DNA from: a virus
Direction: 5' to 3' (one strand)
DNA length: 21,763 nucleotides
IMG/VR virus record: IMGVR_UViG_3300003324_000620
Span: 1 to 21,763 of that record
Positions 13,581 to 20,253 of the stretch are shown here, piece after piece (positions within the stretch are counted from its first letter, which is position 1; each line of letters opens with the position of its first letter). The notes beneath the pieces are model-generated. The model did not search any database, was not told the DNA's origin, and saw only the letters and a program-made list of their open reading frames with translations. A program made the position numbers and the translations under genes.

Positions 13581-14125
13581 CTTCGGGACTTGGACACCTC
13601 ACCAGTCAGTTCGAGGCGCATCTCCTCGAGTAGGAGCAGCGAGCATTCTCTGAGCTTCTCAACACCGGCCGGAGCCGTCTTGAGGTCGCTCGCGAGGTCT
13701 GTAAGCACCTCGTCGAGAGCGACAGTGAACGCGCAGAAGGCCGCGCGGACGTCTGCCCCTGCGACCAGCTCCATGAGCGGTATGTGCTCACGCACCCATC
13801 CACCGGCGGCAACGAGGTCGTCGGCAGACCTTCGAACAGCACCCTTGTTGCCTTCCGGGTTATCCGGATCGATAGATCCCTCGCGAGGATCGAAACGCCC
13901 GATCGCCCACCCGGCCCGGTACGTCTGCCGCAGGCACTCGACATAGAGCGCTTCGCGACGCTCGCGACGCTGTCTGTTCTCCTCAGCTAAACGCTCATCC
14001 TCTGCCAAGGCAATCGACGTTCTCTTGTTCAACGAAGCGACCGCGTAACTCACAATGCCAGTCAAGACACTACCTGCGAGAACGAACCCGCCACCGAGCA
14101 GAGTCGCCTGAGTCTGAGGGTCCAT
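13577..14125 (-). CDS. Membrane-anchored helical protein, paralogue of the next gene
   Basis: The product has 182 residues. One transmembrane helix lies near residues 8-31 (LLGGGFVLAGSVLTGIVSYAVA), then a charged helix (LAEDERLAEENRQRRERREALYVECLRQTY), a loop, and a helical domain with ADVRAAF at 124-130 and LRECSLLLLEEMRLEL near the end. It lies opposite to the surrounding operons and has less GC-biased codons. It shares architecture with 14197-14658: VLAG near the start, R-rich juxtamembrane helix, VRAAF, and a similar end. A leaderless start is possible. Likely lysogenic cargo; function unknown. Confidence 0.75.
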   Translation of the reverse strand: MDPQTQATLLGGGFVLAGSVLTGIVSYAVASLNKRTSIALAEDERLAEENRQRRERREALYVECLRQTYRAGWAIGRFDPREGSIDPDNPEGNKGAVRRSADDLVAAGGWVREHIPLMELVAGADVRAAFCAFTVALDEVLTDLASDLKTAPAGVEKLRECSLLLLEEMRLELTGEVSKSRS

Positions 14126-14196
14126 GGTCGAATCCTGACACCACTGGTCGCAGAGCAGTCGGCATCCCCGTCGCGCTACCTTGCCGGACCGGCGGC

Positions 14197-14658
14197 CTAG
14201 TTCCAGACCCCGAGCTGGCGCCGCATCGCGGCAATCAATGCTTCGAAAGCCTTGTCGTACTCGATCTCTGCCGCGCGGCCCGTTCCTCCGTTCTTGATCT
14301 CAGTCAGGATCTGCCCCCCCTTATCGAGACACTCCCAGAAGGCTGCTCGAACGCTGGCGTCGGCGTAGAGCGCTATTTTCGGCATCCCGGTTGTTCGAAG
14401 TTGCTGGACCTGTTGCTGGAAATGTTCGAATGCCTCACCGTCTCCGTTCTTCCACTCCTCGACCGTGTCACCCAGCCCGAACACAGCCATCAGCACCTCC
14501 ACCAGGCCGAGGTAAATGTCCTCGCGCCGGGCCCTAACAGAGGCTTGCAACGCGACGAGGTGATCGCGTCGAGAGATCCTCATACTGATCCAGCCAGAGC
14601 AGAGCGCCCCAGCGAGCACCGAACTCGACGAGATCAGCGCAAGCCCTAGATCCGACAT
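14197..14658 (-). CDS. Membrane-anchored helical protein, paralogue of the previous gene
   Basis: The product has 153 residues. A transmembrane helix lies near residues 6-28 (LALISSSSVLAGALCSGWISM), followed by a juxtamembrane basic helix (SRRDHLVALQASVRARREDIY), then ASVRAAF at 101-107 and a helical end (IEYDKAFEALIAAMRRQLGVW). The ATG at 14658 has no Shine-Dalgarno, but GATAGT ends 6 bases upstream, and GTTGCGG[AG]ATG here matches the repressor start region almost exactly. A shared promoter type would mean lysogenic expression. The 71-base gap to the downstream gene holds no terminator. Function unknown; exclusion or defence is inferred from position. Confidence 0.75.
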   Translation of the reverse strand: MSDLGLALISSSSVLAGALCSGWISMRISRRDHLVALQASVRARREDIYLGLVEVLMAVFGLGDTVEEWKNGDGEAFEHFQQQVQQLRTTGMPKIALYADASVRAAFWECLDKGGQILTEIKNGGTGRAAEIEYDKAFEALIAAMRRQLGVWN

Positions 14659-14702
14659 TCCGCAACTATCTCAAGAACCCGTTACCCAAGGAGTGATAAC
14701 AC

Positions 14703-14737
14703 TGCGACCGGTGCGACCGCTGACACCACCGGTCGCA
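14703..14737. repeat. 11-base inverted repeat upstream of the terminase module
   Basis: TGCGACCGGTG (14703-14713) pairs with CACCGGTCGCA (14727-14737) around a 13-base centre. GCGACCG occurs at 14704-14710 and 14713-14719, and inverted at 14730-14736. The site lies between divergent genes, 158 bases before the small terminase start, so an operator or a terminase recognition (cos/pac) site is more plausible than a terminator. The 90-base gap contains AAGGAG at 14688-14693 but no start codon at the right distance. Confidence 0.5.
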
Positions 14738-14748
14738 CCATCAGCCCC

Positions 14749-14892
14749 ATGCCCACCTGGTACACCCTGGCCTGCGCACTCGCACCAGCACCCGCACTCT
14801 GGTGGGCACTCAGACACGCCGGACTCTCCACCGACCCCTCATCCCGCGCATGGCGCCAACACCGCGCCTCCGGCCGCACTCCCCACCGGTAA
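14749..14892 (+). CDS. Small hydrophobic N-terminus protein upstream of terminase
   Basis: The product has 47 residues. Its first 25 residues are moderately hydrophobic with paired Trp (MPTWYTLACALAPAPALWWAL) and could form one membrane helix. The tail is basic (RAWRQHRASGRTPHR). The stop is 2 bases before the terminase ATG, which suggests coupling, but the gene has no clear Shine-Dalgarno. It is short and could be spurious. Confidence 0.45.
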   Translation: MPTWYTLACALAPAPALWWALRHAGLSTDPSSRAWRQHRASGRTPHR

Positions 14893-14894
14893 CC

Positions 14895-15413
14895 ATGCCC
14901 AAGCCACTCGACCAGGCAAAACGCGAAGCCATCGAGCACGACATCCGCGCCGGCCACAGCCGCAACGCCATCGCCCGAGACCACGGCGTCTCCGGCTCCA
15001 CCGTCACCAAGATCGCCAAGACCCTCGAAGCACTCGAAGGCGCCACGCCTGCGTTCGACCGGTCGGCGACAAAACGCGCGACTGAAGCTCGGGCGGTGGA
15101 CCTGGCGGAGTCTCGGTCGAGGTTGCGGGAGCTGCTCCTCGAGGACGCTCACCGGCTCCGGAAGCAGCTCTGGATGCCGTGTGTGGCGCACAACTTCGGC
15201 GGGAAGGACAACACGTACAACGAGCACGAGTTGCCGCAGCCGACGTTCGCGGATCAGGCGAAGATCATGACGTCGGTGGGGATCGCGGTCGACAAGATCA
15301 TCCGGCTGGATGGTGGCGACGCGGCGGAGCAGCAGGCAGCGTCGCTGATGCACTCGTTGGTGGACGAGATCCGGTCCCGTCGAGCGGCTGGCGGTGCGGA
15401 TGCCGCTCAGTGA
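14895..15413 (+). CDS. Terminase small subunit
   Basis: The product has 172 residues. The N-terminal helix-turn-helix (about residues 20-45, GHSRNAIARDHGVSGSTVTKIAKTLE) is the resolvase-like DNA-binding fold of small terminases. After it come a helical linker (RELLLEDAHRLRKQLW), LPQPTFADQAKIMTSVGIAVDKIIRLDGGDAAEQ, and an end with DEIRSRRAAGG. The adjoining large terminase fixes the role: the small subunit binds phage DNA at the packaging site and recruits TerL. The ATG at 14895 follows the previous stop by two bases. The frame stays open upstream of this ATG, but that stretch is read in the 47-residue gene. Confidence 0.8.
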   Translation: MPKPLDQAKREAIEHDIRAGHSRNAIARDHGVSGSTVTKIAKTLEALEGATPAFDRSATKRATEARAVDLAESRSRLRELLLEDAHRLRKQLWMPCVAHNFGGKDNTYNEHELPQPTFADQAKIMTSVGIAVDKIIRLDGGDAAEQQAASLMHSLVDEIRSRRAAGGADAAQ

Positions 15414-16704
15414 GAAGCAGGAACGGTCGCTGATCGAGGCTCTCGACGGCCAAGCCCGCGTCAACGTTTGGGAGGGCGCCGTCCGGTCCGGCAAGACCAT
15501 GTCGAGCATTCTGGCGTGGTGCGAGTACGTCCGCACCATGGCGCCACCGGGGCCGCTGGTGATGATCGGGAAGACGAAGGACACCTTGGGTCGGAACGTG
15601 CTCGACGAGATCGACAACTACTTCGGCAGCAGCTCGCCCCTGGTCCACACTCGCGGGGCGAACGAGGGGCGGCTGTTCGGGCGGAAGGTGCACATGGTCG
15701 GCGCGAACGACGCGAAGGCCGAGTCGAAGATCCGCGGCCTCACCCTCGCCGGGGCGTACGTTGACGAGGCTACCCTCCTGCCCGGCGAGGGCTACTGGTC
15801 GATGCTCCTGACCCGCCACATCACGACCTTCCCGCAGGGCGCGAAGATCTTTGCGACCACGAACCCCGACGGCCCGGCGCACTGGTTCAAACGCAAGGTC
15901 CTCGACCGCCTCGACAAGGTCCGGGGCCAGTCGTGGGCGTTCCGGCTCGACGACAACCCGATCCTCCCCGAGGATGAGAAGCAGGCCCTCCGCGACTCCT
16001 TGTCGGGGCTGTTCTACAAGCGGTTCATCGACGGCCTCTGGGTCGCCGCTGAAGGCGCCATCTACGACATGCTCGACCTCGACCCCGGCGGCCGACACCG
16101 CACCACCTGGCAGCAGCTGCCCCACATGACCGGGTACAGGGTCCTCGGCCTCGACTACGGCACCGCGAACCCCTTCCACGCCGTCCTCCTCGGCACCGGC
16201 GTCGACCAGCGGCTCTACGTCCTCGGGGAATGGCGCTACTCCGGCCGCGACACCCACCACCAGCTCGACGACGGCCAATACGAGAAGCGGCTCCGCACCT
16301 GGCTCAACGAAGGCGCCGGGATCCTCCTCGGCCACGACCCCGACCAGATGCTCCAGCCGTTGGACGTGTGGCCCAGCCGGGTGGCGATCGACCCCTCCGC
16401 AGCGTCGTTCCGGGCGCTGCTGCGGAACCGCGGCTGGGGTGGCCTCGTCGCAGCCGACAACTCGGTGCTCGACGGGATCCGGAACGTCGCGTCGCTACTC
16501 AGTAGCGGCCGGCTCGTCTTCGTTGACGGTGCGGCGCCGGAGTTGGAGCGGGAGCTGCTCGGCTACGTGTGGGACCCGAAGGCCCAGGAGCGGGGCGAGG
16601 ACGCCCCGTTGAAGGTCGACGATCACGGCCCTGACGCGCTCCGGTATGGGATCCAGGCGGCGCGGGTGGAGTGGAAGCCGTGGCTGGGTGGGCTCGCCGC
16701 CTGA
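15400..16704 (+). CDS. Terminase large subunit (PBSX/Terminase_3 type)
   Basis: ATPase and nuclease that pumps DNA into the prohead. The product has 434 residues. Walker A GAVRSGKT is at residues 26-33 (WEGAVRSGKT), Walker B D122-E123 in YVDEAT, then the coupling region TTNPDGP. The nuclease domain has D252 in GLDYG, a second acid in AIDPSAAS, and the last acid in DDHGPDALRYG near the end. Length and order fit the Terminase_3/6C pair. The ATG at 15400 overlaps the small subunit by 14 bases; GTG at 15394 is an alternative. Strong coupling to small terminase and portal shows one late transcript. Confidence 0.92.
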   Translation: MPLSEKQERSLIEALDGQARVNVWEGAVRSGKTMSSILAWCEYVRTMAPPGPLVMIGKTKDTLGRNVLDEIDNYFGSSSPLVHTRGANEGRLFGRKVHMVGANDAKAESKIRGLTLAGAYVDEATLLPGEGYWSMLLTRHITTFPQGAKIFATTNPDGPAHWFKRKVLDRLDKVRGQSWAFRLDDNPILPEDEKQALRDSLSGLFYKRFIDGLWVAAEGAIYDMLDLDPGGRHRTTWQQLPHMTGYRVLGLDYGTANPFHAVLLGTGVDQRLYVLGEWRYSGRDTHHQLDDGQYEKRLRTWLNEGAGILLGHDPDQMLQPLDVWPSRVAIDPSAASFRALLRNRGWGGLVAADNSVLDGIRNVASLLSSGRLVFVDGAAPELERELLGYVWDPKAQERGEDAPLKVDDHGPDALRYGIQAARVEWKPWLGGLAA

Positions 16705-16729
16705 CACTCGGCACCGCACCCTGAGCGGC

Positions 16730-16894
16730 ATGTACGACGTCCTCGTCCTCGCCCCTGGTGGCGGCTGGGCCACCGACACCACCGGCACCCTCAGCCGCTG
16801 CCGCCTGCGCTGCCGCGACCTCGCCGCGTCCAACCGCGGACGCCGCCAGATCGTCCGCATCAGGGACCGCCGCACCGGCAAGGACGCCTCCTGA
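16730..16894 (+). CDS. Small basic protein between terminase and portal
   Basis: The product has 54 residues. YDVLVLAPGGGWATDTTGTLSRCRLRCRDL opens it and RGRRQIVRIRDRRTGKDAS closes it; the overall charge is strongly positive. A small alpha/beta fold that could contact DNA or RNA is plausible but no family is recognised. Only 25 bases separate it from terminase, and its stop overlaps the portal start (TGATG). Confidence 0.58.
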   Translation: MYDVLVLAPGGGWATDTTGTLSRCRLRCRDLAASNRGRRQIVRIRDRRTGKDAS

Positions 16895-18345
16895 TGCCAC
16901 TCCCCACCGACAAGGGCCAGTGGCCACCCAAGGACGTCAAGCCCTACATCGACCAAGCCACCAAGGCCGGCGCCTGGTGGTCCGGAGACCGGCAGGCCCT
17001 CCAGGACACCGCGGGCGTGGCTGGCGACACGGCGCGGCGGCGGTTCTGGCAGCGCCGCAAAACCTCCGATGCGACGAAGGCCACCCCCCAGCTGCATGCC
17101 CCCCTCGCCGCCGACATCGCCTCCGTCAGCGCGGACATGCTGTTCGGTGACCCCGTCGGCCTCAACGTCGACGACACCAACGTGCAGGCGCAGATCGAGG
17201 CCATCGAGGAGAACATCGGCCTCGCAAACAGGTTCGTCGAAGCTGCCGAAACGTGCGCCGCGACCGGCGGCGTCTACCTGAGGGCGGCGTGGGACGAGAC
17301 GGTCGCCGACCACTCCCTGCTCCAGATCATCGACCAACGCCACGCCGTCCCCGACTTCCGGTACGGCGTCCTCGTGGCCGTCACCCTGTGGGAGGACGTC
17401 CTCGTCGACGGCACCGTGGTGTGGCGCCACCTCGAACGCCACGAACGCGGCGTCATCCTCCATGGCCTGTACCAGGGCACCCTGACTGAGCTCGGCACCC
17501 AGGTGCCGCTGGCGGCGCACCCGGCGACGGCGGACCTCGAACCCACCGTCCGCCTCACCGGCCTCCTGGCGGACCGGCTGCTCGTGTCCTATGTCCCGAA
17601 CGTGCTCCCCAACCGGACCGGCTCGCGCCCGATCGGCCGCCCCGACTGGGCGGGCTGTGACGACTTCCTCGACGCCCTCGACGAGACCTGGACGTCGCTG
17701 ATGCGTGACGTCAGGTTGGGGCAGGCGCACGTGTTCGTCCCGCAGGAGTGGCTCAAGGCCGCCGGCGGGCGCCCCGGCACCCAGGTGACCCTCGACGTCG
17801 ACCAGGAGCTGTTCACCGGCCTCAACGTCGACGACAGCGCGGACCAGAAGATGGAGACCTACCAGGCTGCGCTCCGCGTCCCCGAGCACATCGCGATCAC
17901 CCTCGGTCTGACCGAACGGATCGTCTCCGCCGCCGGCTACTCGCCGCAGTCGTTCGGGCTCCAGATCGAAGGCCGCGCCGAATCGGGGACGTCGCTGCGG
18001 ATCCGGGAAGGGAAGACCACCAACACCAGACAGCGGAAGCAGCGGTACTTCCAGACCGCGATCCGGCAGACCGTGGAGAACCTCCTCGCGATCGACGCCG
18101 ACCTGTACGCCGGCCCGCGCCTCCCCGACGGCGAGCGGGTCAAGGTCGACTGGCCCGAGTTGGCCCGCGACCCCGCCGAGCAAGCCACCTGGATTCAGAC
18201 GCTCCGCGCCGCACAGGCCATGTCGATCGAGAACGCCGTCAAGGCCGCCCAGCCGGACCTCGACGAAGACCAGGCCGCCGAAGAGGTGGACCGGATCAAG
18301 GCCGAGACCACCGCCGCGGTGCCGGACCCGTTCCCGATGGGATGA
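16894..18345 (+). CDS. Portal protein, SPP1 gp6-like
   Basis: The dodecameric head vertex channel for DNA. The product has 483 residues, within the range of SPP1 gp6-type portals. The N-terminal region has ATQ-free helices and LHAPLAADIASVSADMLFGDPVGL, the family's early signature. A strand-rich clip and wing follow (GVYLRAAWDETVADHSLLQIID), then TGSRPIGRPDWAG, a long stem region (VPEHIAITLGLTERIVSAAGYSPQSFGLQ) and a C-terminal helical crown (AEEVDRIKAETTAAV). It starts at ATG 16894 inside the previous stop. It lies between TerL and the minor head protein, the usual order. Confidence 0.88.
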   Translation: MPLPTDKGQWPPKDVKPYIDQATKAGAWWSGDRQALQDTAGVAGDTARRRFWQRRKTSDATKATPQLHAPLAADIASVSADMLFGDPVGLNVDDTNVQAQIEAIEENIGLANRFVEAAETCAATGGVYLRAAWDETVADHSLLQIIDQRHAVPDFRYGVLVAVTLWEDVLVDGTVVWRHLERHERGVILHGLYQGTLTELGTQVPLAAHPATADLEPTVRLTGLLADRLLVSYVPNVLPNRTGSRPIGRPDWAGCDDFLDALDETWTSLMRDVRLGQAHVFVPQEWLKAAGGRPGTQVTLDVDQELFTGLNVDDSADQKMETYQAALRVPEHIAITLGLTERIVSAAGYSPQSFGLQIEGRAESGTSLRIREGKTTNTRQRKQRYFQTAIRQTVENLLAIDADLYAGPRLPDGERVKVDWPELARDPAEQATWIQTLRAAQAMSIENAVKAAQPDLDEDQAAEEVDRIKAETTAAVPDPFPMG

Positions 18346-18349
18346 GCCG

Positions 18350-20002
18350 GTGACGCCGGAGGAGGCGCTGCTCCTCGCCAAGACCGTCACCGACCTGTAT
18401 GCGAAGGCCGCGCAGGACCTCCTCGAGCTGATCGGCCGCGCCGTCGCGAAGGGTCTGCCGGAGCCGGTGTGGGCACGGCGTGGGCTGGAGCAGATCCTCC
18501 CCCTCAGACGGCAGGCGCAGGCCGTCGTTGGGCGACTTCAGACGGCTGGGCCGGGTGAGGCGCGGCGGGTGATCGAGGAGGTGTACCGGCTCACCGCCGC
18601 CCCCGACGGCCTGTCCACGGTCAACACCCGCGCCGTGGCGGCGCTCGCCGCGGACACGCAACGGCTGCTCGTGAGTCTGGGGCCGCCGCTGCTGCGGTGG
18701 GCCGAGGACGTGCACCGCAACGTCATCGCCGAAGTGGCCGGGTCGACGGTCATCGGCGCCACCAGCCGCCGGGAAGCGGCCGCGCGGGCGTTGCAGCGGT
18801 ACGCCGACCTCGGCGTGGGCGGGTTCACCGACAGCGCGGGGAGACGGTGGCAGCTCGACTCGTACGCCGAGATGGCCACCCGCACCGCCGTCGGCCGCGC
18901 CCACCTCGCGGGGACGCTGCACCGGTTCGAGGACCAGGGCCGCCTCTGGGTGGTCGTGTCGAACAGCCCGGAGGAGTGCCCGATGTGTCGGCCGTTCGAG
19001 GGCCGGATCCTGTCCATCGCCGGAGACGTCGCGCCACCGGCCGCACCGGGATGGGAGTACGCCGGCACACTCACCGCAGCCATTGCGCGGGGGCTGTTCC
19101 ATCCGAACTGCACCCACCGCCTCACCGCGTACATTCCGGGGCTGTCGCGGCCGCCGGCGTGGAACAGCCCGGGGCGTCGCACCGAGAACCCGGCCGGGTA
19201 CGTGGACCGGCAGCGGCAGCGGGAGCTGGAGCGTCGGGTCCGGGAGTCCAAGCGCCGGGTCGCGGCCCTCCGCCCGCTGGGGGACACTCCGGAGCTGCGC
19301 CGCCAAGAGGCACTCCTCACGGCGCGCCGTGGGCACCTGAACACGTTCGTCAACGACCACAACCGCAAGAAGTCGGTCTCGGATCAACGGACTCGCGTCA
19401 CCCCGTCCGCCGAACTTGCGATGCCCGCAGCCGAGCGGCTCGTTCGACCCCACGTAGACCGGATCCTCACCGACGCCCGGGCCAACGAGCCGGCGATCAG
19501 CCACACGATGCGGCAGCTCACCGAGGCCGAGGGCGGCACCCTGGAGCGGTTCGCGTTCCGGCTCAAGGAGCGCGACAGCCTCACCCGCAAGCTCGCCACC
19601 GAGGTACTCGACGGCGAAGACCCGGCCGCAACTGCCGCGGGGATCAAGGACGCGGTCCGCTACACCGTGGTGCTCGACCACGACACCTACGCCGACGGCG
19701 TACGCCGATGGGAGGCGGCGCTCACCGACGCCGGCTACCAGATCGGGAAGCGCCCCGCCGGGTGGCGACCTGCCGGGGAGTACCAAGGCCTGAACGTCTC
19801 GCTCCGCGCTCCGAGTGGGCAGGTGTTCGAGGTCCAGTTCCACACCCAGGCCTCGCTCGACGCCGCCGAGGCTGCTCACAAGCTGTACGAGAAGGCGCGG
19901 CACCCGACGACCCCAGCCGAGGAGCGACACCTCCTCAAGGTCCGGATGGCCACAGTGTTCCGCCGCGTCCCGCTCCCACCTGGCTGGCAGAGAATAGGAT
20001 GA
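18350..20002 (+). CDS. Minor head protein (MuF / minor capsid 2 type) fused to a RelA/SpoT-like domain
   Basis: The product has 550 residues. The N-terminal half resembles MuF/minor capsid protein 2: helical start, then EECPMC (C210, C213) and LFHPNCTH (H251, C254), the paired Cys/HPxC pattern of these head proteins. After about residue 290 a charged coiled coil (RQRELERRVRESKRRVAAL) leads to a second domain. Residues about 404-510 resemble RelA/SpoT synthetases: K406 and R413-K414 (LKERDSLTRK), D434 with VRYTVVL (436-442), Y478-Q-G-L-N, and FEVQFHT with E494 in the position of the catalytic EIQIRT Glu. Phage head proteins with C-terminal toxin domains are known (MuF polymorphic toxins); the domain here may be such a toxin. 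GTG start, 4 bases after the portal stop. Confidence 0.85.
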   Translation: MTPEEALLLAKTVTDLYAKAAQDLLELIGRAVAKGLPEPVWARRGLEQILPLRRQAQAVVGRLQTAGPGEARRVIEEVYRLTAAPDGLSTVNTRAVAALAADTQRLLVSLGPPLLRWAEDVHRNVIAEVAGSTVIGATSRREAAARALQRYADLGVGGFTDSAGRRWQLDSYAEMATRTAVGRAHLAGTLHRFEDQGRLWVVVSNSPEECPMCRPFEGRILSIAGDVAPPAAPGWEYAGTLTAAIARGLFHPNCTHRLTAYIPGLSRPPAWNSPGRRTENPAGYVDRQRQRELERRVRESKRRVAALRPLGDTPELRRQEALLTARRGHLNTFVNDHNRKKSVSDQRTRVTPSAELAMPAAERLVRPHVDRILTDARANEPAISHTMRQLTEAEGGTLERFAFRLKERDSLTRKLATEVLDGEDPAATAAGIKDAVRYTVVLDHDTYADGVRRWEAALTDAGYQIGKRPAGWRPAGEYQGLNVSLRAPSGQVFEVQFHTQASLDAAEAAHKLYEKARHPTTPAEERHLLKVRMATVFRRVPLPPGWQRIG

Positions 20003-20006
20003 TGAT

Positions 20007-20228
20007 GTGAAGTTCTACGCCCGTATCCCGTTCGACGGCCAGCCAGCCACGAAGCTGGTGCGCGTCAGCGAGCCTGGCGCCGTGCCGGAGTACTGGCTCG
20101 AGCGGGACCAGTCCTGGGTTCCGCGAGACATGCTGGCGTTCGAGCTCATGATGAACCCGGACTACGAGCCGATCTCCGAGGCCGACGTGCCACGGGTGAT
20201 GGCCGAGGTCGCCCGAGTCCAGGTCTGA
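20007..20228 (+). CDS. Small protein behind the RelA/SpoT-like domain; candidate immunity protein
   Basis: The product has 73 residues and is acidic: MKFYARIPFDGQ, then EPGAVPEYWLERDQSWVPRDMLAFELMMNPDYEP and EADVPRVMAEVARV. The sequence suggests a small alpha/beta fold with an acidic surface. It starts at GTG 20007, 4 bases after the upstream TGA, next to the run ATGATGATG. Location directly after a toxin-like C-terminal domain is the layout of an immunity gene. No immunity family is recognised; it may instead be a small head protein. Confidence 0.6.
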   Translation: MKFYARIPFDGQPATKLVRVSEPGAVPEYWLERDQSWVPRDMLAFELMMNPDYEPISEADVPRVMAEVARVQV

Positions 20229-20253
20229 CACCCCGGCCCTGACTCTGGGGGGC

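Noticed and set aside
16495-18390. Long minus-strand open frame opposite terminase and portal
   Set aside because: It spans two clear plus-strand genes and their junction, and its codon pattern is the complement of theirs.
18296-19930. Long minus-strand open frame opposite the minor head gene
   Set aside because: The protein is low-complexity and matches no fold, while the plus frame has head-protein motifs and normal codon use. In GC-rich DNA the antisense frame stays open by chance.
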